64,000 bases of DNA, taken from Planctomycetota bacterium. GTDB lineage: Bacteria > Planctomycetota > JAJSAM01 > JAJVHW01. The stretch is taken from contig JAJFFG010000133.1 of assembly GCA_021776825.1 (NCBI GenBank), positions 1 through 64,000 on the forward strand. Reading direction: 5' to 3'. Each line of letters begins with the position of its first letter. The stretch's first letter is position 1. The translations under genes and the position numbers were made by a program. The notes below the pieces were generated by a model. The model did not search any database and was not told the origin of the DNA. It saw nothing but the letters and a program-made list of their open reading frames with translations. Positions 47,801-57,302 of the stretch are shown in pieces.

Positions 47801-48174
47801 GACGCCTCCTTCTCGGTCAGCACGCGTCGTAGTTCCTCGATGTCGTCCAACGTGAGGTCGGCCTCGCGGACCATGTGGACGAGCATCGGACTCCCGTCAC
47901 CGCCGAACACGCGGTCGACGAACGAACGGCTCTCGGCGCGCACGCAGCGATCGCGGGAGACCTTCGGAGCGTAGAGGTAGTGACGGCCCGCCACCTCGAA
48001 CCCGAGCGCTCCCTTGCGGACGAGTCGCCCGAGCAGCGTCTTGACGGTGCGAGCCGACCAGCGCGTGCGGTCGGCGAGCGCCTCGAAGACGTCGGCGGCC
48101 GTGATCGGGTGCTCCTCCCAGACCACGTTCATGACCTCCCACTCGGCATCGCTGATCCGCGGTACGTCGCTCAT
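47797..48174 (-). CDS. BlaI/MecI/CopY-family transcriptional regulator
   Basis: RISDAEWEVMNVVWEEHPITAADVFEALADRTRWSARTVKTLLGRLVRKGALGFEVAGRHYLYAP; overlaps M56 gene. Confidence 0.92.
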   Translation of the reverse strand: MSDVPRISDAEWEVMNVVWEEHPITAADVFEALADRTRWSARTVKTLLGRLVRKGALGFEVAGRHYLYAPKVSRDRCVRAESRSFVDRVFGGDGSPMLVHMVREADLTLDDIEELRRVLTEKEAS

Positions 48175-48235
48175 GGTTCGTCTCCCGGTCGCCCCGTCGT
48201 CGGTCTGCCTTATCGCTGGCCTGCCTCGCCCCGAC

Positions 48236-48263
48236 TACATGCGTAATCGTAATTACACATGTA
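48236..48263. promoter_or_regulatory. Putative BlaI-type operator (28-bp palindrome TACATGCGTAAT-CGTA-ATTACACATGTA)
   Basis: Near-perfect dyad upstream of the BlaI-like start at 48174, containing TACA..TGTA and TACA..CGTA half-sites. Confidence 0.7.
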
Positions 48264-48315
48264 ATCCCGTCAAGGGGTCCATTGGAGATCGAGGCGACGC
48301 CCGCCTCCTGCACGC

Positions 48316-48960
48316 TCAGGAGTGCGCGCGAGCGTCCTCGACCACGCGCCAGAGGAACCACGCGGCCACGCTGCGGAGTGGCGCCCAGACGGTTCCTCGT
48401 TCGGCGAGCGCCGACGGCGTCGGTCGGTCCTCGAGGCCATCGAGCAGCCGCGCACCCTCGCGTACGCCGAGGTCGGTGACGGGAAAGACGTCGAGCCGTC
48501 CGAGGCGAAAGATCAGGAACATCTGGGCGCTCCACGTGCCGATCCCGCGAACCGCGACAAGACGTTCGATGATCTCCTCATCGGGGAGCCGGCCGATCGC
48601 GTGCAGCACCAGCCGCCGGTCGAGCAGACGCTCGGCGAGGTCGCGGAGCGCGGCGACCTTCGCCCGCGAGAGTCCCGCGCCGCGCAGGTCGTCGTCCACG
48701 AGTTCGACGATCTCCTCGGGTCGCGGGAAGCGCGGACCAGCCGTGAGCGCGCACACGCGCCCGTGGATCGTCGCCGCCGCCTTGCCGGTCAGCTGTTGGT
48801 AGACGATCGCATCGGCGAGGGCGCCGTAGTGGGTGCTGCGCCGCGAGCCGCGCTGTGGGAAGCCGGGGTAGGGCGTCAGCCGACGCATGGCCGCGCCGAG
48901 AACCGGATCGCGGCGGGCGAGCGCACGGAGGGCGGACGGATCGGGCAAGCGCGGGGTCAC
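48316..48960 (-). CDS. DNA-3-methyladenine glycosylase II / HhH-GPD family
   Basis: DAIVYQQLTGKAAATIHGRVCAL; AVRGIGTWSAQMFLIFRLGRLDVFPVTDLGVREGARLL; GTG start 48960 or ATG 49116. Confidence 0.88.
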   Translation of the reverse strand: MTPRLPDPSALRALARRDPVLGAAMRRLTPYPGFPQRGSRRSTHYGALADAIVYQQLTGKAAATIHGRVCALTAGPRFPRPEEIVELVDDDLRGAGLSRAKVAALRDLAERLLDRRLVLHAIGRLPDEEIIERLVAVRGIGTWSAQMFLIFRLGRLDVFPVTDLGVREGARLLDGLEDRPTPSALAERGTVWAPLRSVAAWFLWRVVEDARAHS

Positions 48961-49104
48961 GGTGCTCCTCGGGCGGGGCGGCGAGATGGGCAATTGAAGG
49001 GGCGAACGATCGGAAGGTACCGCCGTCGCGGGGTGCCGTCCGGGACGTTCCGAATTGGCTCCGTAACCTTCGACCCCGCTCGTGCGTCCCTCTCCGGGGT
49101 TTCC

Positions 49105-50913
49105 ATGCCGAGTCACCAGCGCATCCGTCGTCGTTCACGGCTCCGATCTGCGGGCCGCGGCCTGAGGTCCGTCATCGGCCTCGTCGTTCCGGTCTTCCTC
49201 TGCGTCCTGCTCGTCGCACTCGCATTGGCGTCGCGGCGGCGCCCGGACCGAACGGAGGAGCTGCGAGCGGCGCGCGCCGACCTCGCGCGGGGCGCCGCCA
49301 ACGTGGCCGAGATCCGTGCACGACGGGTACTCAGCGTGCACGAGGATGATCCCACGGCGTGGATGCTCCTGGCCGAGGCGCTCGGCGAGCAGGGACGCCA
49401 GCGCGAACAGATCGCAGCCCTCGCACGTGCCAGCGCACTGGCCCCGGCCTGGCCTGTTCCCGCTGTGGTGCTGGCGGCCCGTGACCTCTCGCGCGGCTCC
49501 GCTCGACGGGCCCGCGACCGGCTCGACCGCTGCCTCGGTGGCCGCGACGGACCGGCGCCCGCGCATCGTCTCCGCTCGCGGGCACGCCTCGCGCTCCGCG
49601 ACGTCCGTGGCTCGATCGATGATCTCGAAGCGGCGGCGCGCGCCGACCCGTCCGGGGGCCGCGACCTGCTAGAGGCTGCGTCTCGCATGCGCTGGTGCGC
49701 CGTTCGTTCGATGTCGCACGAAGACGCCGCACGAGCAGCCAAACTCGCGCGACACGCCTCGATCGCGGGCCTCGCTGCGGGGCCGGCGGGCTCCGGTATC
49801 GAGGCAGCAGCGCTCCTGCTTCGTGGGCGGATCGACGACGCGAAGAGCGCCGTCGGCTACGGCGGCCGCTCGGACCCCGGGGCCACCGTACGCCTGCTCC
49901 TTGCCGAAGCACTCGGGCGGTCCGGACACGCGGCCGAGGGAGCCCGTGAGGTCCGAGCCGCGGTGGAAACCGCTGAGGGTGTCGCCGAGTTCGCCGCACG
50001 GATTGGAGCCGGCGGTAGCTCGGCCCCGGGTGTCCTGCTCGCGCTCGCGGCACCGTCGTCGTCACCGCGACTCGTGGACGCCGTGGCGCGGCGCGATGTC
50101 GACGCTGCCGAGATCATCACGGCGCTGGCAGCACGCGGGCGTTCTGCACCGGCGAACCTCGCTCTCGCGCACGACCTCCTCTGCCACGGCGCGTGGGAGC
50201 GGGACGACATCGGGAGCTTGCTCGACACCGCGGCGCGCGCGATCGAGTGCTCGCCCCACGATCTGCGGGGGCCGTTGTGGCGAGCGCGCGGGCTCGGTCG
50301 CCTGGACGACCGGCCGGCCCTCGAGGGCCTGCTGGCATCGCGCGCAGGAGCGGCGCTCACGGACGCCGAACGAGACGCCCTCCGCGTCGAGTACCTGATC
50401 GGTGCCGGGCGGCCGGCCGCCGCGCTGGCGCCCATGACCTCGCTGCTGCAAGCCAGCGACCAGGGGACAGTGTCGTGGCGGGCCGGGACCTCCCTGGCTC
50501 GGTCGCTCTTCCGCCACGGAGGCGCTCCAGCGACGCGCCGCGTGTTCACCGCACTGTGCGAGGCCGCACCCGAGTCGCCGCTGGCTCCCTACGTCCTCGG
50601 GCGTCTGACGGAGGACGACGCGCCTACGGCGGCGGCGTACTACCGCGCGGCGCTCGACCGCGACCCAGACTTCGTCCCGGCGCTGAACGACCTCGCGTGG
50701 AGCCTCTCCACGAAGCTCGCGCAACCGGACGAAGCGCTCGTACACGCCGTCGCCGCACGCGACGCCGCTCCGACCGATCCGCGGGTGGGCGACACGCTCG
50801 GTGCTGTGCTGCGAGGCACCGGTGATCACGCGCGCGCTGCGGAGATCGTGGCGGAGGCGGCGCGACGCCGTCCCTGGGCTGCGCGGCACACGAGGAACGG
50901 AGCAGACCGATGA
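49105..50913 (+). CDS. TPR-repeat membrane-anchored protein
   Basis: N-term TM SVIGLVVPVFLCVLLVALALA; VHEDDPTAWMLLAEALGEQGRQREQIAALARASALAP. Confidence 0.8.
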   Translation: MPSHQRIRRRSRLRSAGRGLRSVIGLVVPVFLCVLLVALALASRRRPDRTEELRAARADLARGAANVAEIRARRVLSVHEDDPTAWMLLAEALGEQGRQREQIAALARASALAPAWPVPAVVLAARDLSRGSARRARDRLDRCLGGRDGPAPAHRLRSRARLALRDVRGSIDDLEAAARADPSGGRDLLEAASRMRWCAVRSMSHEDAARAAKLARHASIAGLAAGPAGSGIEAAALLLRGRIDDAKSAVGYGGRSDPGATVRLLLAEALGRSGHAAEGAREVRAAVETAEGVAEFAARIGAGGSSAPGVLLALAAPSSSPRLVDAVARRDVDAAEIITALAARGRSAPANLALAHDLLCHGAWERDDIGSLLDTAARAIECSPHDLRGPLWRARGLGRLDDRPALEGLLASRAGAALTDAERDALRVEYLIGAGRPAAALAPMTSLLQASDQGTVSWRAGTSLARSLFRHGGAPATRRVFTALCEAAPESPLAPYVLGRLTEDDAPTAAAYYRAALDRDPDFVPALNDLAWSLSTKLAQPDEALVHAVAARDAAPTDPRVGDTLGAVLRGTGDHARAAEIVAEAARRRPWAARHTRNGADR

Positions 50914-51755
50914 CCCGCAACGGCACGCACGGCATCGCGCTCATCGTCGCCCTGGCCGCAGCACTCGTTACCGCGCTTGTCGGTGCGCGCGACGCCACGG
51001 CGGACGAGTTCCTCGTCTTCACCGACGATCGCGCGGCACACAGCGCGTCGCTCTCGCAGGATGCAGCGCAGACGGTCGTCGACACGGGCGGCGCATTCGC
51101 TGCGGACCCGCTGACGGGAAGTGGTTCGTCCGTCACGCGTTCGGGATCGATCGATGGGCGCGCGTACACCTACGTGCTCTACGACCTGCAGTTCGATACG
51201 ACGCCGACGGGCACCATCACACCCGGGGTGGTCGGCGGCGACACGGGAGCCCTCAGCAGCGTGTTCGTGGAGTCGCCAGCCTCGCAAGCTGGAGTCTCCG
51301 GTCTCGGATCGTGGGGGCTCGACAGCGGCGCCGTCAGCACGTCACGGCAGAGCGGAGTGCTGCTCGATTTCACGACCACGCCTGGGGGCGCCGGGGTCGG
51401 CCACGTCGGCCTCGACCTGATCGACTTCGAGACGGGCGGCAACGCACAGCTGCGCCTCTACGCGGCTGGGGTGCTCGTGTTCAGCACGAACGTCGATCTC
51501 GGGGGCAACGGCGGGAACCAGGAGGTGCGCTTCCTCGGCGTCACCGCGAACCTCGCGGAAGGAGGCCAGCGCTTCGACCAGATGGCCGTGCTGGTGAATT
51601 CACCGACGGACCGCTGGGCCGCCGACCGCTTCTCGTTCGGGGTGGCCGCCAACCCGGAGCCCGGCACCTGGGTGCTCATGACGCTCGGCGTCGGGGTCCT
51701 GGTCTTCGCTCGACGCCGCTCGCGAGCTCAGCTGCGCAAGTCGGAGAGGGGGTAG
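50910..51755 (+). CDS. PEP-CTERM sorting-signal secreted protein
   Basis: N-term signal; C-term NPEPGTWVLMTLGVGVLVFARRRSR; ATGA overlap with TPR gene. Confidence 0.87.
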   Translation: MTRNGTHGIALIVALAAALVTALVGARDATADEFLVFTDDRAAHSASLSQDAAQTVVDTGGAFAADPLTGSGSSVTRSGSIDGRAYTYVLYDLQFDTTPTGTITPGVVGGDTGALSSVFVESPASQAGVSGLGSWGLDSGAVSTSRQSGVLLDFTTTPGGAGVGHVGLDLIDFETGGNAQLRLYAAGVLVFSTNVDLGGNGGNQEVRFLGVTANLAEGGQRFDQMAVLVNSPTDRWAADRFSFGVAANPEPGTWVLMTLGVGVLVFARRRSRAQLRKSERG

Positions 51756-52870
51756 AACGTGTCACGCCACACCACCCCACCGCGTACGAGGGTGACCAGG
51801 GTCGAACGCCACGTCACGTAGATGAGAACGAGCACCGCGAACGGGAAACCCAGCGCATACCACGGCCGGGTGGTGCAGGTGCGCGACGTCTCGACGAACA
51901 GCGCCGTGATGATGAGCACCGTCAACACGTTGGCGATCTGCGAGGGGCCGCGCGTGACGCCGAGTCCGATGAACGGCCACAGGCAGAGCAGCGCCTGCAT
52001 GAGCGTGGCGCCGATCACAGCGGAGAGGTGGTAGTCGAACGCCGAGAACGCGTTCTTGGTCAGGCCGCGAACGACCTCGCCGAGGGACTGATACCACGCG
52101 ACCCACACGGCGTCCTTGCCGAAGAGCACGTCCTGGCGACCGCCGGCGGACTTCATGAGTCGTCCGAGTCGCAGGTCGTCGTCGGGCCGCATCGCGATTG
52201 GAGCGTGGCCACCGCGCTCGATGTACGCGGCACGACGCACGAGGTTGAACGCCCCGATGCCGAGATGCGCTCGACTCTTCGGGTCGCGCGCCTTCCACGG
52301 CCGTGTGAACGCGGAGAAGCCGATGGCGAAGACCGGTGCGAACGTCTGCAGGATCGGGCCGGGCATGCGCAGGTCCGGCATCAACGCGACGTGATCGAGT
52401 CGTCCGCGAGCGAGGAACCCGACGGCGCGCGCGAGCGCGTCGGGGGCGAAGTGCACGTCAGCGTCGGTGAAGAGGACGAGCTCCGTCGTCGCCGACATCG
52501 CGCCGGCGTGCAGCGCATGGCACTTACCGAGCCAGCGTGGGGGCAGTTCGGTTACGTGAACGACGCGCAGGCGATCGTCAGCCGCGGCCATGCGGTCGAG
52601 GATCGCGCCCGTGGCATCCGTGGATCGATCGTTGACCGCGACGACCTCGATCCGCCCGTAGTCCAGGGCGAGCACGGAGCGCAGCGCGGCCTCGATATCG
52701 CGTTCCTCGTTGCGGGCGGCGATCACGACGGTCACGCCCGGCGAGTCGTCGTCGAGAGGCGCCTCGTCGCGCACGAAGCGGATCGTGCGGAGGCCACGAA
52801 GCGCGATCAGCGAAGCCACGAGCCACGCGGCGAGCACGGTCACCGACATCCAGAGCGCGATCTGCTCCAC
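51728..52870 (-). CDS. Glycosyltransferase family 2 membrane protein
   Basis: GVTVVIAARNEERDIEAALRSVLALDYGRIEVVAVNDRSTDATG; LFTDADVHF; C-terminal TM helices. Confidence 0.9.
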   Translation of the reverse strand: MEQIALWMSVTVLAAWLVASLIALRGLRTIRFVRDEAPLDDDSPGVTVVIAARNEERDIEAALRSVLALDYGRIEVVAVNDRSTDATGAILDRMAAADDRLRVVHVTELPPRWLGKCHALHAGAMSATTELVLFTDADVHFAPDALARAVGFLARGRLDHVALMPDLRMPGPILQTFAPVFAIGFSAFTRPWKARDPKSRAHLGIGAFNLVRRAAYIERGGHAPIAMRPDDDLRLGRLMKSAGGRQDVLFGKDAVWVAWYQSLGEVVRGLTKNAFSAFDYHLSAVIGATLMQALLCLWPFIGLGVTRGPSQIANVLTVLIITALFVETSRTCTTRPWYALGFPFAVLVLIYVTWRSTLVTLVRGGVVWRDTFYPLSDLRS

Positions 52871-52950
52871 AGGTCGAGCGTCACCGCGATGGCGCGGGGC
52901 GTGTAGATTCGATCGAGGGGTCGAACGGAGTGTCGAATGGGGGTCGGGAC

Positions 52951-53844
52951 ATGACGAGAGGTCGCTGGCGCCGCATGCCGCTGCTCGTGGCGCTCGTGCT
53001 GCTCACCTCGTGGGTCGTGGCTCCCGTCGGTCTTCTCGCCAAGGAGGAGAAGAAGCGGCACCGCGACCAGGGCAGCACCGGTGCGGGTCCCGGATCCGAC
53101 CAGGCGAAGGATCGGAAGGACAAGCGCGACGACGAGAAGGACAGCGCGGAGGAGCCCGTCGAGCTCACGCTTGTCATGTTGCAGCGTCTGCTCGGCTCGA
53201 AGAAGTCCGAGGACGTCAAGAAGGCGTTTGCGGGACTTCGGCGCCGCCGCGACGCCGACGCCCGCCGACTGCTGACCGACTTCGCCAAGTCGAAGCGTCG
53301 CCCGAAGCTGCGCGCCGGAGCACTGCTCGCCCTCGGCTGGCCCGGCAACCGCAAGTCGGTTGAGTTCCTCTCCGGCAAGTACGGGGTGCTCTCGTCGAGC
53401 AACGAGGTGGCCGCAGCCGCGTGCCGCACGCTCGGCAATGTCGGTGATCCCGCGGCGATCGAGATCCTGCTCACGGCCGTCCGGCGACCGGCCCCCGAGG
53501 TCGCGGCCGGCGCGGTCGAGGGTCTCGCGACCCTGGCCCCGAAGGACACGCGCGTGCACGAGGTCCTCACGATGTTCGAAGAGCACGAGGACGCCGCGCT
53601 CCGCGCCTCGGTCGCACGCGCACTCGCCGAGCTCGACGACGCGAAGTCCCTCGCACGACTGCGCGCCTACGCCGCCACCGACGCGTCACCGGCCGTCCGC
53701 GCCGCCGCATGCACCTCGCTCGGCGATCGCGGCGACATCACCGCCATCGGCGACCTCGAACGCCTCCGCACCGAGGACGAGGACAAGTCCGTTCGCGCGG
53801 CCGCGTTCGCCGCCCTGACGAAGATCGCCGACGCCGACGAGTAG
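52951..53844 (+). CDS. Secreted HEAT-repeat protein
   Basis: Signal RMPLLVALVLLTSWVVAPVGLLA; HEAT repeats DAALRASVARALAELDDAKSLARLRAYAATDASPAVRAAACTSLGDRGD. Confidence 0.82.
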   Translation: MTRGRWRRMPLLVALVLLTSWVVAPVGLLAKEEKKRHRDQGSTGAGPGSDQAKDRKDKRDDEKDSAEEPVELTLVMLQRLLGSKKSEDVKKAFAGLRRRRDADARRLLTDFAKSKRRPKLRAGALLALGWPGNRKSVEFLSGKYGVLSSSNEVAAAACRTLGNVGDPAAIEILLTAVRRPAPEVAAGAVEGLATLAPKDTRVHEVLTMFEEHEDAALRASVARALAELDDAKSLARLRAYAATDASPAVRAAACTSLGDRGDITAIGDLERLRTEDEDKSVRAAAFAALTKIADADE

Positions 53845-53851
53845 GGCGTGA

Positions 53852-54271
53852 TCACTCGGGCTGCGCGTGGAGTTCCAAGAAGCGGCGCGCCTCCGCTCGG
53901 ACGTCGGGCGCCACGTCCGGCTGCGCCGCGACGTCCGCGAGGAGTGTCAGGAGCTCGGCGCGGACGCGGTGCTCCTCCCGCCCGTTCAGGAGTCGGTTGA
54001 CCATGCACAGGGTGTGCGTCGTCGCCCGACGCCGGACCGACGCACGTAGATGGCCGCAGTAGCGCGGGTAGGCGCGCTCGAGGAAGTGGACGAGCGGACC
54101 TGGCGCACCGAGGTCCGAAGCCGCGTTTCGCTCGAAGAAGCGGAACGACTCCTCGAACGTACGATCGTCAGCCTCGGTGGCATCGGCGTCGTCCAGCAGA
54201 TCCCACAGGAACTCCGTGTAGTCATCGAGTCCGTAGGGCGCGTTTCGAAGGCTCTTGGCGATGGCGGCCAT
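53852..54271 (-). CDS. Hypothetical protein
   Basis: 139 aa, MAAIAKSLRNAPYGLDDYTEFLWDLLDDADATEADDRTFEESFRFFERNA; plausible composition. Confidence 0.55.
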   Translation of the reverse strand: MAAIAKSLRNAPYGLDDYTEFLWDLLDDADATEADDRTFEESFRFFERNAASDLGAPGPLVHFLERAYPRYCGHLRASVRRRATTHTLCMVNRLLNGREEHRVRAELLTLLADVAAQPDVAPDVRAEARRFLELHAQPE

Positions 54272-54472
54272 GTCCGCGCAACGGTACCAGACACCGGACG
54301 CTCGCTGTGGCGAGGCCAGTGAGCCTGCGTTGGGTCCTGCGCACGGGGGAGCTACTCCCTCTGGAGCCGTGCGGGCCGGCCACTCGCAGCCTCGTTCGCG
54401 AGAAACCTGCGCTCATCGCCGTAACCTGCGTCGCGTTCTCCTCTATCCGCTTGTGAACGGAGGAGACGCGCC

Positions 54473-56176
54473 ATGCCCGACCCCACACCTGCTTCCGACG
54501 ACCGCCCCGCCGGACTCGACCCCGAGGGGCTGCTCGCCGCCGGGCTCGATGACGCTTCAGTCGGTGCCGCGGACATCGCCGAGCACTTCCCGCAGTACGA
54601 GATCCAGGGATTGCTCGGCGAGGGTGGGATGGGCGTCGTCTACCGCGCGCGGCACCGAGATCTCGACCGGGTCGTCGCGCTCAAGGTGCTGCCACCTGGC
54701 GTCGATCGGCGGCCGGGATTCGCGGAGCGCTTCCGGCGTGAGGCTCGCGCCTTGGCGCGCCTCGAGCATCCCAACATCGTGCGGGTCTACGACTTCGGCG
54801 AGACCGAGGGGCTCTACTTCCTGGCGCTCGAGCACGTCGACGGCGTGACCCTGCGCGATCTGATCCGCGACGGAGAGATGGAGGCGCGCGAGGCGCTGTC
54901 GATCGTGCCGCAGATCTGCGATGCGATCCAGTACGCCCACGATCAGGGGATCGTGCACCGCGACATCAAGCCGGAGAACGTCCTCGTCTCGAAGGGGGGC
55001 ACGGTCAAGCTGGCCGACTTCGGACTGGCAAAGCTGATCGACCCGGATGCCGCCGATCCCACGCTCACGCGGCAGGGCCAGGTCATGGGGACACTCCACT
55101 ACATGGCGCCCGAGCAGCTCGAGACGCCGAACGACGTCGACCATCGCGCGGACATCTACTCCCTGGGCGTCGTCTTCTACGAGATGCTCACCGGCGAGCT
55201 CCCGCTCGGTCGCTTCGATGCGCCTTCGCAGCGGGTCGAGGTGGATGTGCGTCTCGACGCCGTCGTGCTCCGCGCACTCGAGAAGCAGCGCGACCGGCGC
55301 TACCAACGCGCGGAGCACGTGAAGACCGCCGTGCATGATCTCGAGTCGGCGCCCGCGCCGGTTCCGGCGCAGCGCCGCGGAGACGCGCCGCGAGACTCCG
55401 CGTTCTGCTCGATGGCCGCATGGAGCCTCACGTTCGGGCTGATCGCGCTGGTCCTGCTCCTCGCGTCGTGGGTCGTCGTGCTGTTCGACCCCACGTGGCA
55501 GGGCATCGGCATCGCTGGGAACTGCCATCTCTGGGCCCTCGTGACCGCGGTCATCGGACTTGTGCTCGGCGGTGTGGCCTGGCTGCGCATCGCGCTCGGT
55601 CGCGGCGCGCTCACCGGCGTGCGCATCGCGGCGTGGGGCACACTGGGTCCGCTCGTGCTCGGGCCGCTGCTGTCATTCGTCGGCCACGTCTACGTCCTGG
55701 CTCCAGCGCACGGAGACCTGTTCGCGCGGGCGCAGCAGGTGACTCAAGGGCAGAGGCACATCAGCCCGCCCGAGGGCATCCAGCTCGTCTCGGAAGTCAG
55801 CCGACTGTGGCGTCTCGGGCGCGACCAGGCGCGTCACCCGGCGGACCTCAGCGGCCTGGAGAGCGTCTACTCCGCCGCCGACGCCCGATCGATCCGCGAT
55901 CTCACCGACGAGCAGCGGGAACGGCTCCGACAGCGGCGCGACCTCGGTGTGCCGCTCCTCGACCTCTCGCAGCTGCACGAGCCGCCCGAGTCCTATCGAC
56001 GCATCCATCGCATCACGCTCGACAGCCGCGGCGACCGCGGCGTGGTGGAGATCCTCGCCAACAACTGGGGTGTCTCCTTCCCGATCGTCCGGACGGAGCA
56101 TGGCTGGCGCTTCCACGTTGGAACTGTGTCCGAGGTACGCATCGCCGATCCGGCCCTGCGCGGCGGAGGCCGATGA
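54473..56176 (+). CDS. Ser/Thr protein kinase with C-terminal TM region
   Basis: LLGEGGMGVVYRARHRDLDRVVALKVLPPG; IVHRDIKPENVLVSKGGTVKLADFGLAKL. Confidence 0.95.
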   Translation: MPDPTPASDDRPAGLDPEGLLAAGLDDASVGAADIAEHFPQYEIQGLLGEGGMGVVYRARHRDLDRVVALKVLPPGVDRRPGFAERFRREARALARLEHPNIVRVYDFGETEGLYFLALEHVDGVTLRDLIRDGEMEAREALSIVPQICDAIQYAHDQGIVHRDIKPENVLVSKGGTVKLADFGLAKLIDPDAADPTLTRQGQVMGTLHYMAPEQLETPNDVDHRADIYSLGVVFYEMLTGELPLGRFDAPSQRVEVDVRLDAVVLRALEKQRDRRYQRAEHVKTAVHDLESAPAPVPAQRRGDAPRDSAFCSMAAWSLTFGLIALVLLLASWVVVLFDPTWQGIGIAGNCHLWALVTAVIGLVLGGVAWLRIALGRGALTGVRIAAWGTLGPLVLGPLLSFVGHVYVLAPAHGDLFARAQQVTQGQRHISPPEGIQLVSEVSRLWRLGRDQARHPADLSGLESVYSAADARSIRDLTDEQRERLRQRRDLGVPLLDLSQLHEPPESYRRIHRITLDSRGDRGVVEILANNWGVSFPIVRTEHGWRFHVGTVSEVRIADPALRGGGR

Positions 56177-56940
56177 GCACGCCACACGGTCCACAACCAC
56201 GTGGGCGCAGTCGTCAGCGCTTCGGGACAACCCACCGATTCGGGACCACACAGTGGAGCGTGGTGCTCGCAGCCGGCGGCTCCGACACCGGCATCGCACG
56301 GCCGGCGCTCGCGACGCTCTGCGAGGTGTACTGGTATCCGCTCTACGCGTACTCGCGCCGGCGCGGCAGCGAGGCGGACGAGGCCGCCGATCTCGTCCAG
56401 GGCTTCTTCACAGAGCTGATCGAGAAGAGCGCCATCGCGGCGGCCGATCCGGAGCGCGGACGGTTCCGCGGGTTCCTCGTCACGTCGTTCCGCCGCTTCG
56501 TCTCACGGCAGCAAGAGCACGACTCTGCCGCGAAGCGCGGGGGCGGCGTGGCGGTGCTCTCACTCGACTTCGCTCACGGCGAGCAGCGCTACGCCCGCGA
56601 GCCCGCCGACACGTCGACACCGGAGCGCATCTACGAACGCCGATGGGCATTGACCATCCTCGAGACCGTGATCGTCCGGCTGCAGGACGAGGTCGTCCGC
56701 GGCGGCCGTGCGGAGCTCTTCGACTCGCTCAAGTGCTACCTCGACGGCTCGACGCCGGTGCCGGCGTACGCCGATGTCGCGGAGCGGCTCGGCATGACGG
56801 TCGGGGCGGTGAAGGTCTCCGTGCATCGCCTGCGCCGTCGGTATCGCGATCTCCTGCGCGCGACCGTCGCCGACACGCTGACCGACCCCGCCGCAGTGGA
56901 CGAGGAACTGCGGCACCTGCTCGAAGCGGTTCGGGGGTAG
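56173..56940 (+). CDS. RNA polymerase ECF-type sigma factor (kinase-linked)
   Basis: FGTTQWSVVLAAGGSDTGIARPALATLCEVYWYPLYAYSRRRGSEADEAADLVQGFFTELIEKSAIAAADPERGRFRGFLVTSFRRF; ATGA overlap with kinase. Confidence 0.9.
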   Translation: MSTPHGPQPRGRSRQRFGTTHRFGTTQWSVVLAAGGSDTGIARPALATLCEVYWYPLYAYSRRRGSEADEAADLVQGFFTELIEKSAIAAADPERGRFRGFLVTSFRRFVSRQQEHDSAAKRGGGVAVLSLDFAHGEQRYAREPADTSTPERIYERRWALTILETVIVRLQDEVVRGGRAELFDSLKCYLDGSTPVPAYADVAERLGMTVGAVKVSVHRLRRRYRDLLRATVADTLTDPAAVDEELRHLLEAVRG

Positions 56941-57016
56941 GGGGGGGCACTGGGTCCGCAACGCACGCTCCCCTCCACGGGCCATCGTGCCGACGGAGCA
57001 CTCGATGATCCCCGTA

Positions 57017-57040
57017 GGGGTGGAGCCCCTGCTCCACCCC
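57017..57040 (+). repeat. REP-like hairpin GGGGTGGAGC-CCCT-GCTCCACCCC
   Basis: Perfect 10-bp stem preceded by cgta. Confidence 0.85.
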
Positions 57041-57213
57041 GCCGACGCGCGTCGCTCGGACCTTGGGGGCGGACGGCGGTCAGCGAACGACGCCGGTGGA
57101 GCGGACGGCCACGGGCGATCCACGTTGACACCCTCGTCCGTTGGCCGACCGCATCGCCAACCTCGCCCGCCAAGCGCCACCGGAACCGAGTCGCCCGAGC
57201 CACCCCGGCGGGC

Positions 57214-57237
57214 GGGGCGGGCCAGGGGGCCCGCCCC
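57214..57237 (-). repeat. REP-like hairpin, inverted copy (minus-strand GGGGCGGGCC-CCCT-GGCCCGCCCC)
   Basis: Perfect 10-bp stem, same CCCT loop and flanking cgta in opposite orientation. Confidence 0.85.
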
Positions 57238-57302
57238 TACGGCCTCCTGAACATGCGGCACCACTGGATCCGGCAAACCGCCCGCAGGGGCGGAACCGTC
57301 TC

